From NCBI GenBank assembly GCA_902728285.1, contig CACVBU010000052.1:124001-188000 (forward strand): 64,000 nt of DNA, read 5' to 3'. Shown here one piece after another: positions 11,588-21,266 of the stretch (the stretch's first letter is position 1; every line of letters starts with the position of its first letter). Origin of the DNA: Clytia hemisphaerica (lineage: Eukaryota; Cnidaria; Hydrozoa; Leptothecata; Clytiidae). Made by a program: the position numbers and the translations under genes. The notes under the pieces are model-generated. The model had not been told where the DNA came from and searched no databases. It was given only the letters and a program-made list of their open reading frames with translations.

Positions 11588-11746
11588 ATGGAAAACTCTT
11601 CAAGAATTTTTGATTTGATCATTCTTTCAAGTGGCGAAGAAGAAGAAGAATCGATCATCGAACCAAAAAAAGTAAAGCATGAGAACATAATTGAAATGCC
11701 TGACGATCAGTTGTTAGCAGACTGGATTCGAAATTATCAAGGGTAA
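11588..11746 (+). CDS. Small acidic ORF in Polinton-like element
   Basis: ATG-initiated 52-aa frame. A hydrophobic start (residues 7-14, IFDLIILS) is followed by a run of five Glu, a basic patch (KKVKHEN) and an amphipathic end with DQLLADWIRNYQG. Length and composition match no family that I recognise. The DLIILSSGEEEEE stretch resembles a SUMO-interaction motif (hydrophobic core followed by acidic residues), but that is inference. It lies 200 bp upstream of the next ORF in the same orientation and could be its first exon. Confidence 0.4.
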   Translation: MENSSRIFDLIILSSGEEEEESIIEPKKVKHENIIEMPDDQLLADWIRNYQG

Positions 11747-11947
11747 TAGGTATGTTTTTCACACTTATTTCTTGATACTACATCTATCTCAATCTAAAAT
11801 ATGTATGGGTCTTTTTTCAATAAAAGCTGATGAATAATGTAGCGCAAGGAAAGTAGCATATATTATAGAACTCATTGAAAACTGCTTTTTTATTTAAGAC
11901 TCTTCGCAGAAACAACTACTACCCGCAATCAAATATATTTGCAAATT

Positions 11948-12376
11948 ATGGATTTTTCTTCTGGATCACAACCACTCTCACAATCAGAGATTGATCAAAA
12001 TTTGAAAGTAGATGAGGAAAAAGAAGCAACAAAGTTCTTCATTGAAAGAGAAGAATATCTCATGGGAATTGTCGATAAAACCATCGAAAGGATGATCAAT
12101 GCTTTAACAGAGACAGTCAATGAAATGTGCAAAGGATGCCAAGAAGAAGGTGGAGCACAAAAACATCATGTCTTATGTAAAGAAAACATTATCAATACGA
12201 CGATGAAACTGTTTGAACACATGTGGAATGAAATGGATATCGAGGAATTCAACAAGCAATCAACGACAAAGTTTAAGAGACATCTTCAAAACAAGGAACA
12301 ATTTTCAAGAGATAAAAATTGGTTTGAATATTTGAAAGAAAATTTTTTTATACATTATTTTAGAATAACAGAATAA
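11948..12376 (+). CDS. Uncharacterised 142-aa protein of Polinton-like element
   Basis: The start chosen is the ATG giving MDFSSGSQPLSQ; nine bases upstream an open non-ATG frame extends slightly. The protein is largely helical, with charged and heptad-like segments (residues about 25-60, IEREEYLMGIVDKTIERMIN). A small Cys/His cluster (MCKGCQEE...HHVLC, about residues 64-80) could bind a metal. The end is Lys/Phe-rich. It does not resemble the polymerase, integrase, ATPase or capsid proteins of Polintons, and I cannot assign a function. It sits between the left repeat and a partial second copy of that repeat. Confidence 0.5.
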   Translation: MDFSSGSQPLSQSEIDQNLKVDEEKEATKFFIEREEYLMGIVDKTIERMINALTETVNEMCKGCQEEGGAQKHHVLCKENIINTTMKLFEHMWNEMDIEEFNKQSTTKFKRHLQNKEQFSRDKNWFEYLKENFFIHYFRITE

Positions 12377-12427
12377 ATACAAATAAATGAGCGTATACAA
12401 TAAATTGAACATTTACTGCTAAAAACT

Positions 12428-12715
12428 ACCAAAGATTTACTTGAATCAGGTAAACCCAAACAGAGATTAGGTAATCCCAAAGAGAGATTAAGTGAAGGAT
12501 TAGGTAGTCTTAAACAGGGATTAGGTGATCTCCAAAACATATTAACACGGATTCAGTATAATCCCAATTAAAGATTAGGTAATCTTAAACATGGATTAGG
12601 TGATCTCAAAAAGGATTGCCTTAGATTAGATAATCCCAAAGAGGAATTATGTAATCTTTAATAGGGATTAGGTAATCCCAAACAAAAATTAGGTGATAGT
12701 CCCACCAAATGATCA
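12428..12715. repeat. Internal direct copy of the left-arm GATTAGG segment
   Basis: Matches 10850-11272 in the same orientation, with internal deletion (AGATTTACTTGAATCAGGTA through GGTGATAGTCCCA). It shows that part of the arm was duplicated inward across the two small ORFs. Confidence 0.8.
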
Positions 12716-13120
12716 ATAAAATAAAGTGACGCAACACTTGAATGAGCCTCAAATAACTTCAAAAAATACATTAAAGACTTTCAAAAAGCGACCGCTCCCA
12801 AATCCATTCTTTATAGTTAAAAATAAGACATCATTGTTTTCTTTAATCACACTTACTGATGCCTTGGTCATTTTGTTATTACAATACTCCATTTTATTTA
12901 TATTTATACATTTCTTCTAGCTTTTTGTTCGTGCTAACATCCTTGTCCTGTTATTTTTATTCTTAAACAAGGTAAAACTTAAAGCATCATATATATTATC
13001 ATGATTTTTCAGTAACCCTACCTTACGCTAAATGCTTGACCTCGGGAGAAATGATTGACCCAAAGAATAAAAGAAATATAATACAAGTATAATCTAATCA
13101 GAGAGCAATATATTCAGAGC
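12716..13120. other. Central spacer of Polinton-like element
   Basis: No gene or repeat recognised. AT-rich, with short frames only. The missing core genes (polymerase, integrase, ATPase, capsid) would normally occupy the central region. Confidence 0.4.
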
Positions 13121-13126
13121 TTTAAT
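13121..13126 (-). terminator. Candidate poly(A) signal ATTAAA
   Basis: On the minus strand, ATTAAA occurs about 40 nt after the stop codon of the zinc-finger ORF (stop at 13163). Confidence 0.45.
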
Positions 13127-13162
13127 GAAAATACAAGTGTCCATTATAGAGATCGATTCGTT

Positions 13163-13612
13163 TCATTCTTCCATTTCATCATTTGAAAATTGAATTATTT
13201 GTCGATGAATCAAAGACCGACGTTTTTCAATGGCAAAATCCAATGCTTCCTCAAAGTCCATATCTTCTTCGTCTCTAACTCTTTGCAAAGTTTGCATGAT
13301 GGCTTTATGAGCTATATTCTTTTTCATTGCCCGGAGAAAAAGGACCTTGTATTTATAAATTTCATTAATTGATAAACCAGTCTCTTCGCATTCGTTGAAC
13401 ATGGTTTCCCAGATATTTATCGTTTCTTCATCACCTTGAGATTGTTCACTGTCATCAGAATCTTCATCATCGGACATTGACTCGCTGTCTGGATAATCCT
13501 CATCTTCTTCCTCTTCAGATTCTTCAGGGTGGGCTTTTGCAGCATGGCGATTGTAATTGCTTTTTGTGGAAAAGGTCTTTTCGCAATCGTCACATTCATA
13601 CATCGTCGCCAT
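13163..13612 (-). CDS. C2H2 zinc-finger protein with acidic linker, Polinton-like element
   Basis: 149-aa ATG-initiated frame. Residues 5-29 form one canonical C2H2 finger (YECDDCEKTFSTKSNYNRHA, then AKAH): Cys-x2-Cys, 12 residues, His-x4-His. Residues about 32-65 are a strongly acidic Glu/Asp/Ser linker. Residues 66-149 look helical (INIWETMFNECEETGLSINE; FEEALDFAIEKRRSLIHRQI). This layout is known for small regulatory or DNA-binding proteins carried by Polintons and related viruses, but no specific family is recognised. ATTAAA lies just downstream. A second Met at residue 3 could also serve as start. Confidence 0.65.
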   Translation of the reverse strand: MATMYECDDCEKTFSTKSNYNRHAAKAHPEESEEEEDEDYPDSESMSDDEDSDDSEQSQGDEETINIWETMFNECEETGLSINEIYKYKVLFLRAMKKNIAHKAIMQTLQRVRDEEDMDFEEALDFAIEKRRSLIHRQIIQFSNDEMEE

Positions 13613-13732
13613 TGGTTTTAAACATTATGAAGAAATGGAATCTTTTCTTGTCAATTTATAGTCCAAATGCAAGAGGAATCCGAAATCGGGTTTATCTTTA
13701 GAATCTTGGATTCTTCTTCTTCAATTGAATAC

Positions 13733-14221
13733 GCTCATGTCTTTTTTTCTTCTTTTCTTTACAATCGATTTTGGGACTAAGCTAGCTTGATCTTATTCTA
13801 CATTTCCTAGTCTATTTCATTAATCATTTTGGGACTATCACCTAATTTTTGTTTGGGATTACCTAATCCCTATTAAAGATTATCTAATCTAAGGCAATCC
13901 TTTTTGAGATCACCTAATCCATGTTTAAGATTACCTAATCTTTAATTGGGATTATACTGAATCCATGTTAATATGTTCTGGAGATCACCTAATCCCTGTT
14001 TAAGATTACCTAATCTTCACTTAATCTCTCTTTGGGATTACCTAATCTCTGTTTGGGTTTACCTAATTCAAGCTAACCTAATTCAAGCTAACCCTTATCT
14101 CAGATCACCTATCACCTATTATAAGATTTCCTAATCCCTCTTTGTAATTACCTGATTCAAGTAAATCTTTTAAAGATTACCGAATCCCTTTATTAGATTA
14201 CCTAATCCCTCTTTGGGATCT
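13733..14221. repeat. Internal direct copy of the right-arm inner segment
   Basis: Begins with GCTCATGTCTTTTTTT and continues through CTTGATCTTATTCTA and the inverted GATTACCTAATC repeats. It matches 14371-14850 in the same orientation. The two copies are separated by the adenain-like fragment at 14222-14368. Confidence 0.85.
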
Positions 14222-14368
14222 TAAAGAAAACTCGCTTCTTGATGGAGTATATATAGCGAATAATCAACCTATTCATAAACTTGGTAACCATTGGCTCTTA
14301 GTTTTGGTTGCTAAACGAAAAGTTGTACTTTTTGACAGTTTTGGAAGAGCTATTCGTTACTACAATAT
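14222..14368 (+). pseudogene. Adenain-like (C5) cysteine protease fragment
   Basis: Forty-nine open codons with no start, flanked on both sides by copies of the arm repeat. The central part reads GNHWLLVLVAKRKVVLFDSF. A histidine in an N/GHW motif, a hydrophobic strand and then a D-S-F/Y-G motif about 18 residues later are the signature of the adenovirus-type maturation protease found in Polintons. The catalytic Cys region is missing. It is a small surviving piece of the capsid-maturation protease gene, and it supports the Polinton assignment independently of the ends. Confidence 0.7.
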
Positions 14369-14450
14369 AAGCTCATGTCTTTTTTTCTTTTCTTTACAAT
14401 CGATTTTGGGTCTGAGCTAGCTTGATCTTATTCTATATTTCCTAGTCTGT

Positions 14451-16190
14451 TTTATTAATCATCTTGGGACTATCACCTAATTTTGTTTGGGATTACCTAA
14501 TCCATATTAAAGATTACCTAATCCCTCTTTGGGATTATCTAATCAAAGGCAATCCTTTTTGAGATCACCTAATCCATGTTTAAGATTACCTAATCTTTAA
14601 TTGAGACTATACTGAATCCGTGTTAATATGTTTTGGAGATCACCTAATCCCTGTTTAAGATTACCTAATCCTTCACTTAATCTATGTTTGTGATTACCTA
14701 ATCTCTGTTTAGGTTTACCTAATTCAAGCTAATCCTTATCTCAGATCACCTAAACCCTATTATAAGATTTCCTAATCCCTCTTTGTAATTACCTGATTCA
14801 AGTAAATCTTTTAGAGATTACCGAATCCCTTTATTAGATTACCTAATTCCTCTTTGGTATCAACTAATCCTCATTTGAGATTAGATAATCCCTTGTATTT
14901 TTTCTTCCAATTCACATCATTAACTGAAATCGCTGGGCGGGGAACGCTTCGGCGTTTCGTATGATGCCTTGTCGCCATTTTGTTTATTCCTTTAACGGCT
15001 CTCCAGCTTTGAAAAGGTAAAAACTGAGAAAAAACATGAGCAATTTTCATCCTTTTATGGAGATGGGTTGTATTTTAACGGTGTGACGGGATTGGCCCTG
15101 TTTTAGTACGGGAAAACGGTATTTTAAAATCAGATGGTGACAGTATTTGGTCTTATTTTTTGTCATTATGACGGTATTTGAACCTGTACAAACCGGTGTG
15201 ACGGTGTTATTATTTTTTTCAATTTTCGGGATTCCAGGATTTAGCAAAAATTTTGACGGGAAAACGGTATTTCGAACCCCAACAAACCTCCTTTTATAGG
15301 TTGTGTTTTAATCGAAGCACAAAAATTATATCTTGATTTACTTTAAACAATGCTTATTCATTTTCAGCTCTTCTCATGCCTTGTCGTTTTAAAATTTAAT
15401 GATTGAAAGTAAACACAATGCCTATTCATTTCTGCTCTAACACAATGCTTATTCATTTCTGCTCTAACACAATGCCTATTCATTTCTGCTCTAACACAAT
15501 ACCTATTCATTTCTGCTCTAACACAATACCTATTCAGTTCTGCTCTAACACAATGCCTATTCATTTCTGCTCTAACACAATGCCTATTCTTTTCTGCTCA
15601 TGTTAGTGTTTTAATCAAAGCGCAATATAAAACAATGCTTATTCATTTTCAGCTATACACATACCTCGTCGTTTTAAATTTAACGACTTAAAGTAAACAC
15701 AATACCTATCCATTTCTATTCTAACACAATGCCTATCCATTTCTGCTCATGTTTAGTGTTTTAATCAAAGCGCAATATAAAACAATGCTTATTCATTTTT
15801 GGTCTAACACAATGCCTATTCATTTTTGGGCTAACACAATGCCTATCCATTTCTGCTTATAGACATCTTGAGCATAAAAGCCATTCATTTTTAGTTCGAT
15901 CCATACCCCTTTTGTTTTAATATTATTGAGATAAAGTAAACACAATGCCTATTCATTTCTGCTCTAACACAATGCCTATTCATTTCTGCTGTAACACAAT
16001 GCCTATTCATTTCTGCTCTAACACAATGCCTTTTCATTTCTGCTCATGTTAACAATACCCATTGTGTTCAAACTCTCCTATTCATGTTAACAATACCCAT
16101 TCATTTTCTATTTTATCACAATGCCTATTCATTTTTACTATTCATGTTAAACAATACCCATTGTGTTTAAACTCTCCTTTTCTACCTACT
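14451..16190. repeat. Polinton-like right terminal inverted repeat
   Basis: Reverse complement of 9348-11272. It contains the GATTACCTAATC repeats (14451-14900), the ATACCG-rich block (15055-15285), the inner minisatellite (about 15400-15600, about seven units), the outer minisatellite (about 15945-16045) and the terminal AGTAGGTAG sequence ending at 16190. Confidence 0.85.
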
Positions 16191-16196
16191 TGGCCC
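16191..16196. repeat. Right target-site duplication TGGCCC
   Basis: Second copy of the 6-bp target sequence; the BEL coding frame resumes directly after it. Confidence 0.9.
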
Positions 16197-17224
16197 GTTC
16201 GTTTTGCCGGCAAAACAACTGCTACAACAAATATGTGCTGAACACAACAGTTGGGACGACGAGATCTCTCCAGAGCAGCGCCACGTTTGGGAGAAATGGC
16301 GCAACTCTTTGCATCTGCTTCAGGAAATCAACATCTAACGGTTTATCGTACCATCAGATCTCGGTGAAATATCGGAAGTATCATTCCATCATTTCTCCAA
16401 CGCCTTGACGAGTGGTTACGGTCAGGTCTCCTATTCAAGCCTTGTCAACGACCAAGGGAGGATCCATTGCAGTTTTATCATTGGTAAAGCTTGAGTCGCA
16501 CCCTTGAAACCAACCACAGTACCACGATTAGAGCTGATGGCAGCAACTACATCAACCAAGGTTGCAACTCAACTCAAGAAGGAAATGACACTCGTGCCAG
16601 ACTACGAAATTTCAAATCGAGCCAAGAAATTTCATCTCTTCGTCACGAACCGAGTTCAAACAATCCACGATGGGTCCAACGTCGAGCAATGGAGATATGT
16701 ACCAACTGACGACAACCCCTCTGACGATGGTTCAAGAGGGAAAACAGTTCAAGAGTTCGTCGAAAAGCAGCGATGGATCAATGGACCTGACTTCCTATGG
16801 CAACCAATAGAAACGAAATCCAAAGAACAATAATCAAGTCGAGGATGACGATTTCGAAGTCAAAAAGGCAAAGCCAATGAAAGTCAATGTAGCAAGTATC
16901 GTGGAAAATGAATTAGAATTATTGTTCAAGCGTGTATCAAGTTGGTACAAGCTTAAACGTATCATTGCAAGAATGATGGCATGGAGACTAAAGAAGAAGG
17001 TTGACGTTGACCTTCTTTTCAAATCAGAGCTACTCATCGTGAAGTTAACACAGAAAGCATTTTTTCCATCAACGATCGAACAATCAAAGAAAGGGATATT
17101 ATCCAGGATGGATCCCTACATTGACGACGATGGAATCATTCGTGTTGGCGGAAGAATCACCAATTCAACTTTGCTATGGAAGTTGAAGTCCAGTTATCAT
17201 ACCATCATAGTTGATATTGATTAG
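16197..17224 (+). pseudogene. BEL/Pao RNase H/peptidase-A17-like region and integrase start
   Basis: Continues the pol frame broken at 9347. At 16504-16833 the segment begins PLKPTTVPRLELMAATT, the conserved block of Pao elements after RT, and goes on to YVPTDDNPSDDGSRG and WINGPDFLW, typical of the RNase H-to-integrase connection. At 16877-17224 come a basic helix (LKRIIARMMAW) and DGIIRVGGRITNSTL, the zinc-binding N-terminus of BEL integrase. The frame then ends; the catalytic integrase core and any downstream LTR are missing. In-frame stops and frameshifts lie around 16348 and 16490. Not functional. Confidence 0.8.
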
Positions 17225-17379
17225 CCTCGAGCTAAGTACACATTGTACTACTTTGCATTAACTTTAAAGAAAAGAAACATAAACATAAACATAAACATAA
17301 ACATACCAAAGAAGCACCCTCTGGCACCCTGTGTCAATTTTGATCATACGACACTTTCATCAGAAGATCCACCACGGAG

Positions 17380-17725
17380 CAAGCAATCACTCAGCAGATT
17401 GAACAAGAAACATCAAATCCATCGCCAGATTCACCATAACCATTAACTCCACCAGCAGAATAACCAGAACCATCAACTCCACCAGCAGAATCACCAGATC
17501 CATCAAATCCATCAGCAGATTCGCCAGAACCATCAACTCCACCAGAACCATCAAATCCATCAGCAGATTCACCAGAATCATCATTTCCACCATCAGATTC
17601 ACCAAAACCATCAAATCCATCAACAGATTCACCAGAACCATCAACTCCACCAGCAAGTTCACCAGAACCATCAATTCCACCAGCAAGTTCACCAGAACCA
17701 TCAATTCCACCAGTACATTTATCAA
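17380..17725. repeat. Pro/Ser-coding minisatellite (about 15/30-bp units)
   Basis: Imperfect repeats of CCATCAACTCCACCAGCAGA and related 15-bp modules. Plus-strand translation is mucin-like (PADSPEPSTPP type), with stops near the left end only. The antisense Leu/Val-rich open frame is an artefact of the repeat. It lies just beyond the truncated BEL integrase. Confidence 0.75.
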
Positions 17726-17754
17726 AACCTATAATTTCCCAGTGATTTTTTCTG

Positions 17755-17945
17755 GGGTCACATCTTGGGGCAAGTAGGTCACATCTTAGGGCAGCATTTT
17801 GGAGTCACATCTTGGGGCAAGCGGGGTCACGTCTTGGGGCAAACAGGTCACATCTTAGGGCAGGTTTCACATCTTTAGGCAATCGGATCACATCTTGGGG
17901 CAGGTTCCACATTTTAGGGCAGGGGTCACATCTTGGGGCTGTACA
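17755..17945. repeat. GGTCACATCTTGGGGCA minisatellite
   Basis: About nine imperfect units of 17-28 bp built on GGTCACATCTTGGGGCA, varying in spacer length and G-run length. Confidence 0.85.
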
Positions 17946-18778
17946 GGGTCTTAGCATCCAGATAAGTCTTGGAAGTTGTTATAAATTTTGAAATTCTACT
18001 GGTAGATATCTTTTGTAAGTTTTACACTAAGGAAGCCTAAAGTAAGTCTATTTTTGTCACCTACCTAAATTATGACCTTTCCTGTGATATACTGTGAAAA
18101 ACTCAGGATTCATGCATCGATCTAAAAGTAATAGTCATTTAAAATATTCACACTAAAGTAATCTAAATCAGTAAAGAATCTTAAAGTAAGAATGAATAAA
18201 GTCACGCAATATCTTTGACCATAACTTGTGATAAAGTAAGTCTAATTTCTTCGTTTTTCCACAACTTTTAAGAGAAAGATTCAGCTAGCCGTCAAATTAA
18301 ATTTTATTTTGGTAAGCCTAGAATTGTCATTTGTATAATAGCCTAAAGTTGAAAGAATGAAAATGTCACAAACCCCTTTCTCTTTTTGGAACTGTTCCCC
18401 TTATTGGTTTATCCCCCTTATTTAAAAGATCTTTAAAGTCTTACTCCCACCTTTAAATCAAATGATCGAATTCGAGAAAATGAAAAATGATGATGGGAAA
18501 AATGCTAATCATGAAACATCTTTCAAGATCCTTTATTCGAATGTATAAATAAGGAATTGATAATTGTCAAATTCTTAAACTAATTACTCCCCCCTGAAAT
18601 ATGTTGTCCAATAATTAGCTTTTAGAAACTCCCCCTTTAGTTTAACTACAAAGTTGACAAAGGTAGAGACCCTTTAAAAACTTTCAAATATCCCAAGGCC
18701 CCCTTAAATTAAGCCATTTCTTACTCATACAAGCACTTCTTGTTTGCCATTCTTACCTTGAATGATAAGTTTTAATTT
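17946..18778. other. Gene-free stretch
   Basis: AT-rich sequence with scattered C-rich tracts and no credible coding region or repeat boundary before the Helentron-like end at 18779. Confidence 0.45.
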
Positions 18779-19805
18779 TTGCGAAGCGAATTTATGAGCG
18801 AAGCAGTTTTGCTATATTGTGCACGTACCTTTAACTTCTATCCCAAGCGAAAATTTGCTATAAAATTTGCTATATAAATCACATCTTCAAACCGATGATT
18901 TTATAAAAATGACCTTGAACGGTTTGGCTTAAAGCCACGAAAACTTTCTCGGTTTGGTAGCTAGGACTGCGAAAAATACCGTTTTAAAATGGTGTACCCT
19001 AGCAGTGAACAGCAAAAAAATTACCGGAAGCCGAAACACGGACTTAGAATCTGAAGTTGATCAGATTGCCGCGCGGGCGGCACGCATCTAAGCAATCTAA
19101 GTAGTGGTTCTTCGGTTTTAAATGTTTATTTTGCTGTTTAATGAAAAAAATAATTAGTTTGAACGGTGACAGAAAGGATCTTCATCATCCCTCGACTTTT
19201 AACAGTATTTGATATATGATACTTGCTGTTAAAAGTCGAGGGATGATGAAGATCCTTTCTGTCACCGTCTGTCAATCAATGAGAGGTTTTTGCAAGTCGC
19301 GCGGGCGGAAGGAGTGCTCTTTTAGTGAACGAAACTTACCTTGCAAAATCAAGTGGATATTCTATGATAAAGAAGTACGGAGGTAATCAAATTTGTCGAA
19401 TTTGTCAAGGATTAAATCAAAACTGCCCAAGAACCAACAAACCATCTTTGTACATTTTTGTTTTTGTTTTTGTTTTATTTTTATGTTTTGATGATTTCGA
19501 CAGACGATTCGTGATTTGAATAAAAATGTTCGATCATTCGACGAATATCGTTCGATTTTATTAAGGCACCATTTACACTAGAATAACTAGAACTAGAAGG
19601 AAAAAATGAGCGATGCGCGGGCGGCGGCGGGTGTTGTGCCGCCGTGGATTATGTGGTGTGTTTGGCATTAAGGCTCTTAGGACCCTGTCTCTATAGAGGC
19701 TTTATTAGAGGGATTTTTAGAGTGTCTCTTATTTTGCTAGCAACTTGCGAATTGAGGTGGAGTCTGGATCGCTTCGCAACCCTCATACAATAATACGGCT
19801 AGTAA
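18779..19805 (+). mobile_element. Non-autonomous Helitron2/Helentron-like element (copy Z)
   Basis: Starts with TTGCGAAGCGAATTTATGAG followed by CGAAGCAGTTTTGCTATA. It ends with the inverted counterpart TCGCTTCGCAA (19769-19779) plus a 26-bp tail ending ACGGCTAGTAA. One inverted repeat is terminal and the other subterminal, the asymmetric arrangement of Helitron2/Helentron elements. The same two ends occur in the elements at 26332-42091 and 30137-32409. No obvious target duplication. The roughly 1-kb interior has no real gene but contains the perfect hairpin at 19163-19268. Confidence 0.75.
19163..19268. repeat. Perfect 43-bp inverted repeat (hairpin)
   Basis: Arm 19163-19205 (starting ACGGTGACAGAAAGGATCTT) is the exact reverse complement of 19226-19268, separated by a 20-nt loop (19206-19225). 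No mismatch over 43 bp. It lies inside copy Z. It could be a nested small palindromic element, a precursor of small RNA, or a replication structure of the transposon. Confidence 0.95.
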
Positions 19806-19849
19806 TCTCTCTTCTAATTCTTTAGCACCTTCAAGAAAAACTGTCCCTT

Positions 19850-21266
19850 TGTCATCAAATTACAAGTGACAGTGTCAGTGATGTTGTTGTTGATTGTGAT
19901 GATGGTTTTGAGTCTTCTGATGATGAGGTTTAGTAAGTGGTGTTGATGACAGTGAGAACGAAGATAATGATTCTAGTAGTGGTTATGAAGCTGATGATGG
20001 TGGTGTAAGTGGCGAAAAGAGCAGTATTGATGAAGAGGATGATGATGATGGTAATTTTGATGTCTAGGATGAACTTGTGAGAGCTTACTTGGCAGGTGTG
20101 CTTGAAGATGAGGATTTTAATTATTTAATGATGGCTGCTAATGGGGTTAGAAATGCACGTAATGATAGAGTTTTGCAGAGGTGGGCACCATTTGATTTTG
20201 ATGCGTGGTCAGAGGAAGAGTGTCGAGTGGACACAAGATTTAAGAAAGTTGATATTATAAGACTTGTTGAAGCTTTTGGTTAGGTAGATGAAATTATTAC
20301 ATATAACAGAGTGAGGTGCAGTTCAGTTGAGGCATTGTGTTTGTTGTTACGACGTCTAGCGTTTCCTTGCAGGTTTATTGTGATACTTTTACCTTTAGAC
20401 TATCAATAATCAATAACTAACAAAATAATAGCTGTGGAGGAGCTTGGAAATATACCAGTGAAATTGTACATTGTTTATTGTTTTATGGTTTCATTGTTGG
20501 AGTTATTACTTTATATTGAAGTCGTGTTATAATTGTTTTGTGGTTAAACGTTACTCGTATTGTTGAGTAAATAATTGTTAATTGTTTTATTGGAGAGATA
20601 TTGTTCATTGTTTTGCTGGAGATATTGTTTTTTACAATTGCTAGGATTCATTGACGGAGCCCTCCGACCCATAGCCCGCCCGAAATTAATGCAAAGGGTG
20701 ACGTACAATGGGCATAAAAGAGTTTACGGTTTTAAATTTCAGTCCATATCAACTCCTAATGGAATGGTAGCAAACTTCTTTGGGCCACTTGAAGGATCTC
20801 GCAATGATTTATATTTGTTGGCACAGTCTAAGAGTTTGGACAATCTTGAAAGGTATTCGGTTGGTCCTAATGGGAATCGTTTGTGTGTTTATGGTGATCC
20901 TGCGTACCCTTTAAGCGAAAGCATCCAAAATGGTTTCCACAATCCTCAAGATTAAGATTAACAAGAGTACAACCGAGCTATGTCCCGTCTTTGTGTATTA
21001 GTTAAGTGGTGTTTTGGAGAAATTGTCGTCAGGGTTAAGTCCGGTTGCTAAACAGTATGCTGTCTCTGCCCTCCTTCAAAATTGCCACAATTGCCACAAT
21101 TGTCTTTATTCGTCAAAGTGTGCACAATTTTTTGAGTGTGATCCACCTTCATTGGAAGAATACCTGCATTCCACTTGATGTTCAATACAACTACAAGTGT
21201 GATGAATTTGGAAAAAAAACGTCTTTTCTTAGTTATTGTATTTTAGAAGGAAAATTACTTGTATAA
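19850..21266 (+). pseudogene. PIF/Harbinger transposase, decayed
   Basis: An acidic, Asp/Ser-rich N-terminus (about 19870-20065) leads to a frame with FNYLMMAANGVRNARNDRVL and DTRFKKVDIIRLVEAFG (20077-20283), typical of the region before the DDE domain. In-frame stops are at about 20065 and 20281; the frame is otherwise readable to about 20376. After about 260 bp, from 20641, the DDE_Tnp_4 core appears: FIDGALRPIARP (first catalytic Asp), YNGHKRVYGFKFQS, ISTPNGMVANFFGPLEGSRN and CVYGDPAYPL (second Asp). The sequence at 20627-20640 (TTTTTTACAATTGCTAG) could be an intron acceptor. The tail at 20960-21200 is frameshifted. Not functional as it stands. The companion Myb-like gene is absent. Confidence 0.8.

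Larger units (their letters stand above)
9348..16190. mobile_element. Polinton/Maverick-like element, non-autonomous
   Basis: The element is 6,843 bp. The left end AGTAGGTAGAAAAGGAGAG is mirrored exactly by the right end. There are 6-bp flanking duplications TGGCCC and very long terminal inverted repeats (left about 1.92 kb, right about 1.74 kb). AG...CT ends, a 6-bp duplication and long TIRs are Polinton hallmarks. No DNA polymerase B, integrase, packaging ATPase or capsid gene remains. Present are a 52-aa ORF, a 142-aa ORF, a C2H2 zinc-finger ORF on the opposite strand and an adenain-like protease fragment. The TIRs are packed with 27-bp minisatellite units and GATTAGGTAATC-type repeats. 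It inserted into the BEL pol gene, so it is younger than that element. Confidence 0.85.
6388..17224 (+). mobile_element. BEL/Pao-type LTR retrotransposon, decayed, split by a Polinton-like insertion
   Basis: Coding order on the plus strand is gag-like region, CCHC-type knuckles, aspartic protease, reverse transcriptase, RNase H/peptidase-A17-like region, then the zinc-binding start of integrase, which is the BEL/Pao order. It is interrupted at 9348-16190 by a foreign element with a 6-bp target duplication. Coding sequence resumes at 16197 in the frame left at 9347. There are numerous stops and frameshifts. The integrase stops before its catalytic core, and no LTR pair is recognisable. This is an old, inactive copy. 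Confidence 0.85.

Noticed and set aside
17387..17725. Leu/Val/Met-rich minus-strand frame
   Set aside because: Pure translation of the 15/30-bp minisatellite in antisense; the repeat itself is the feature.
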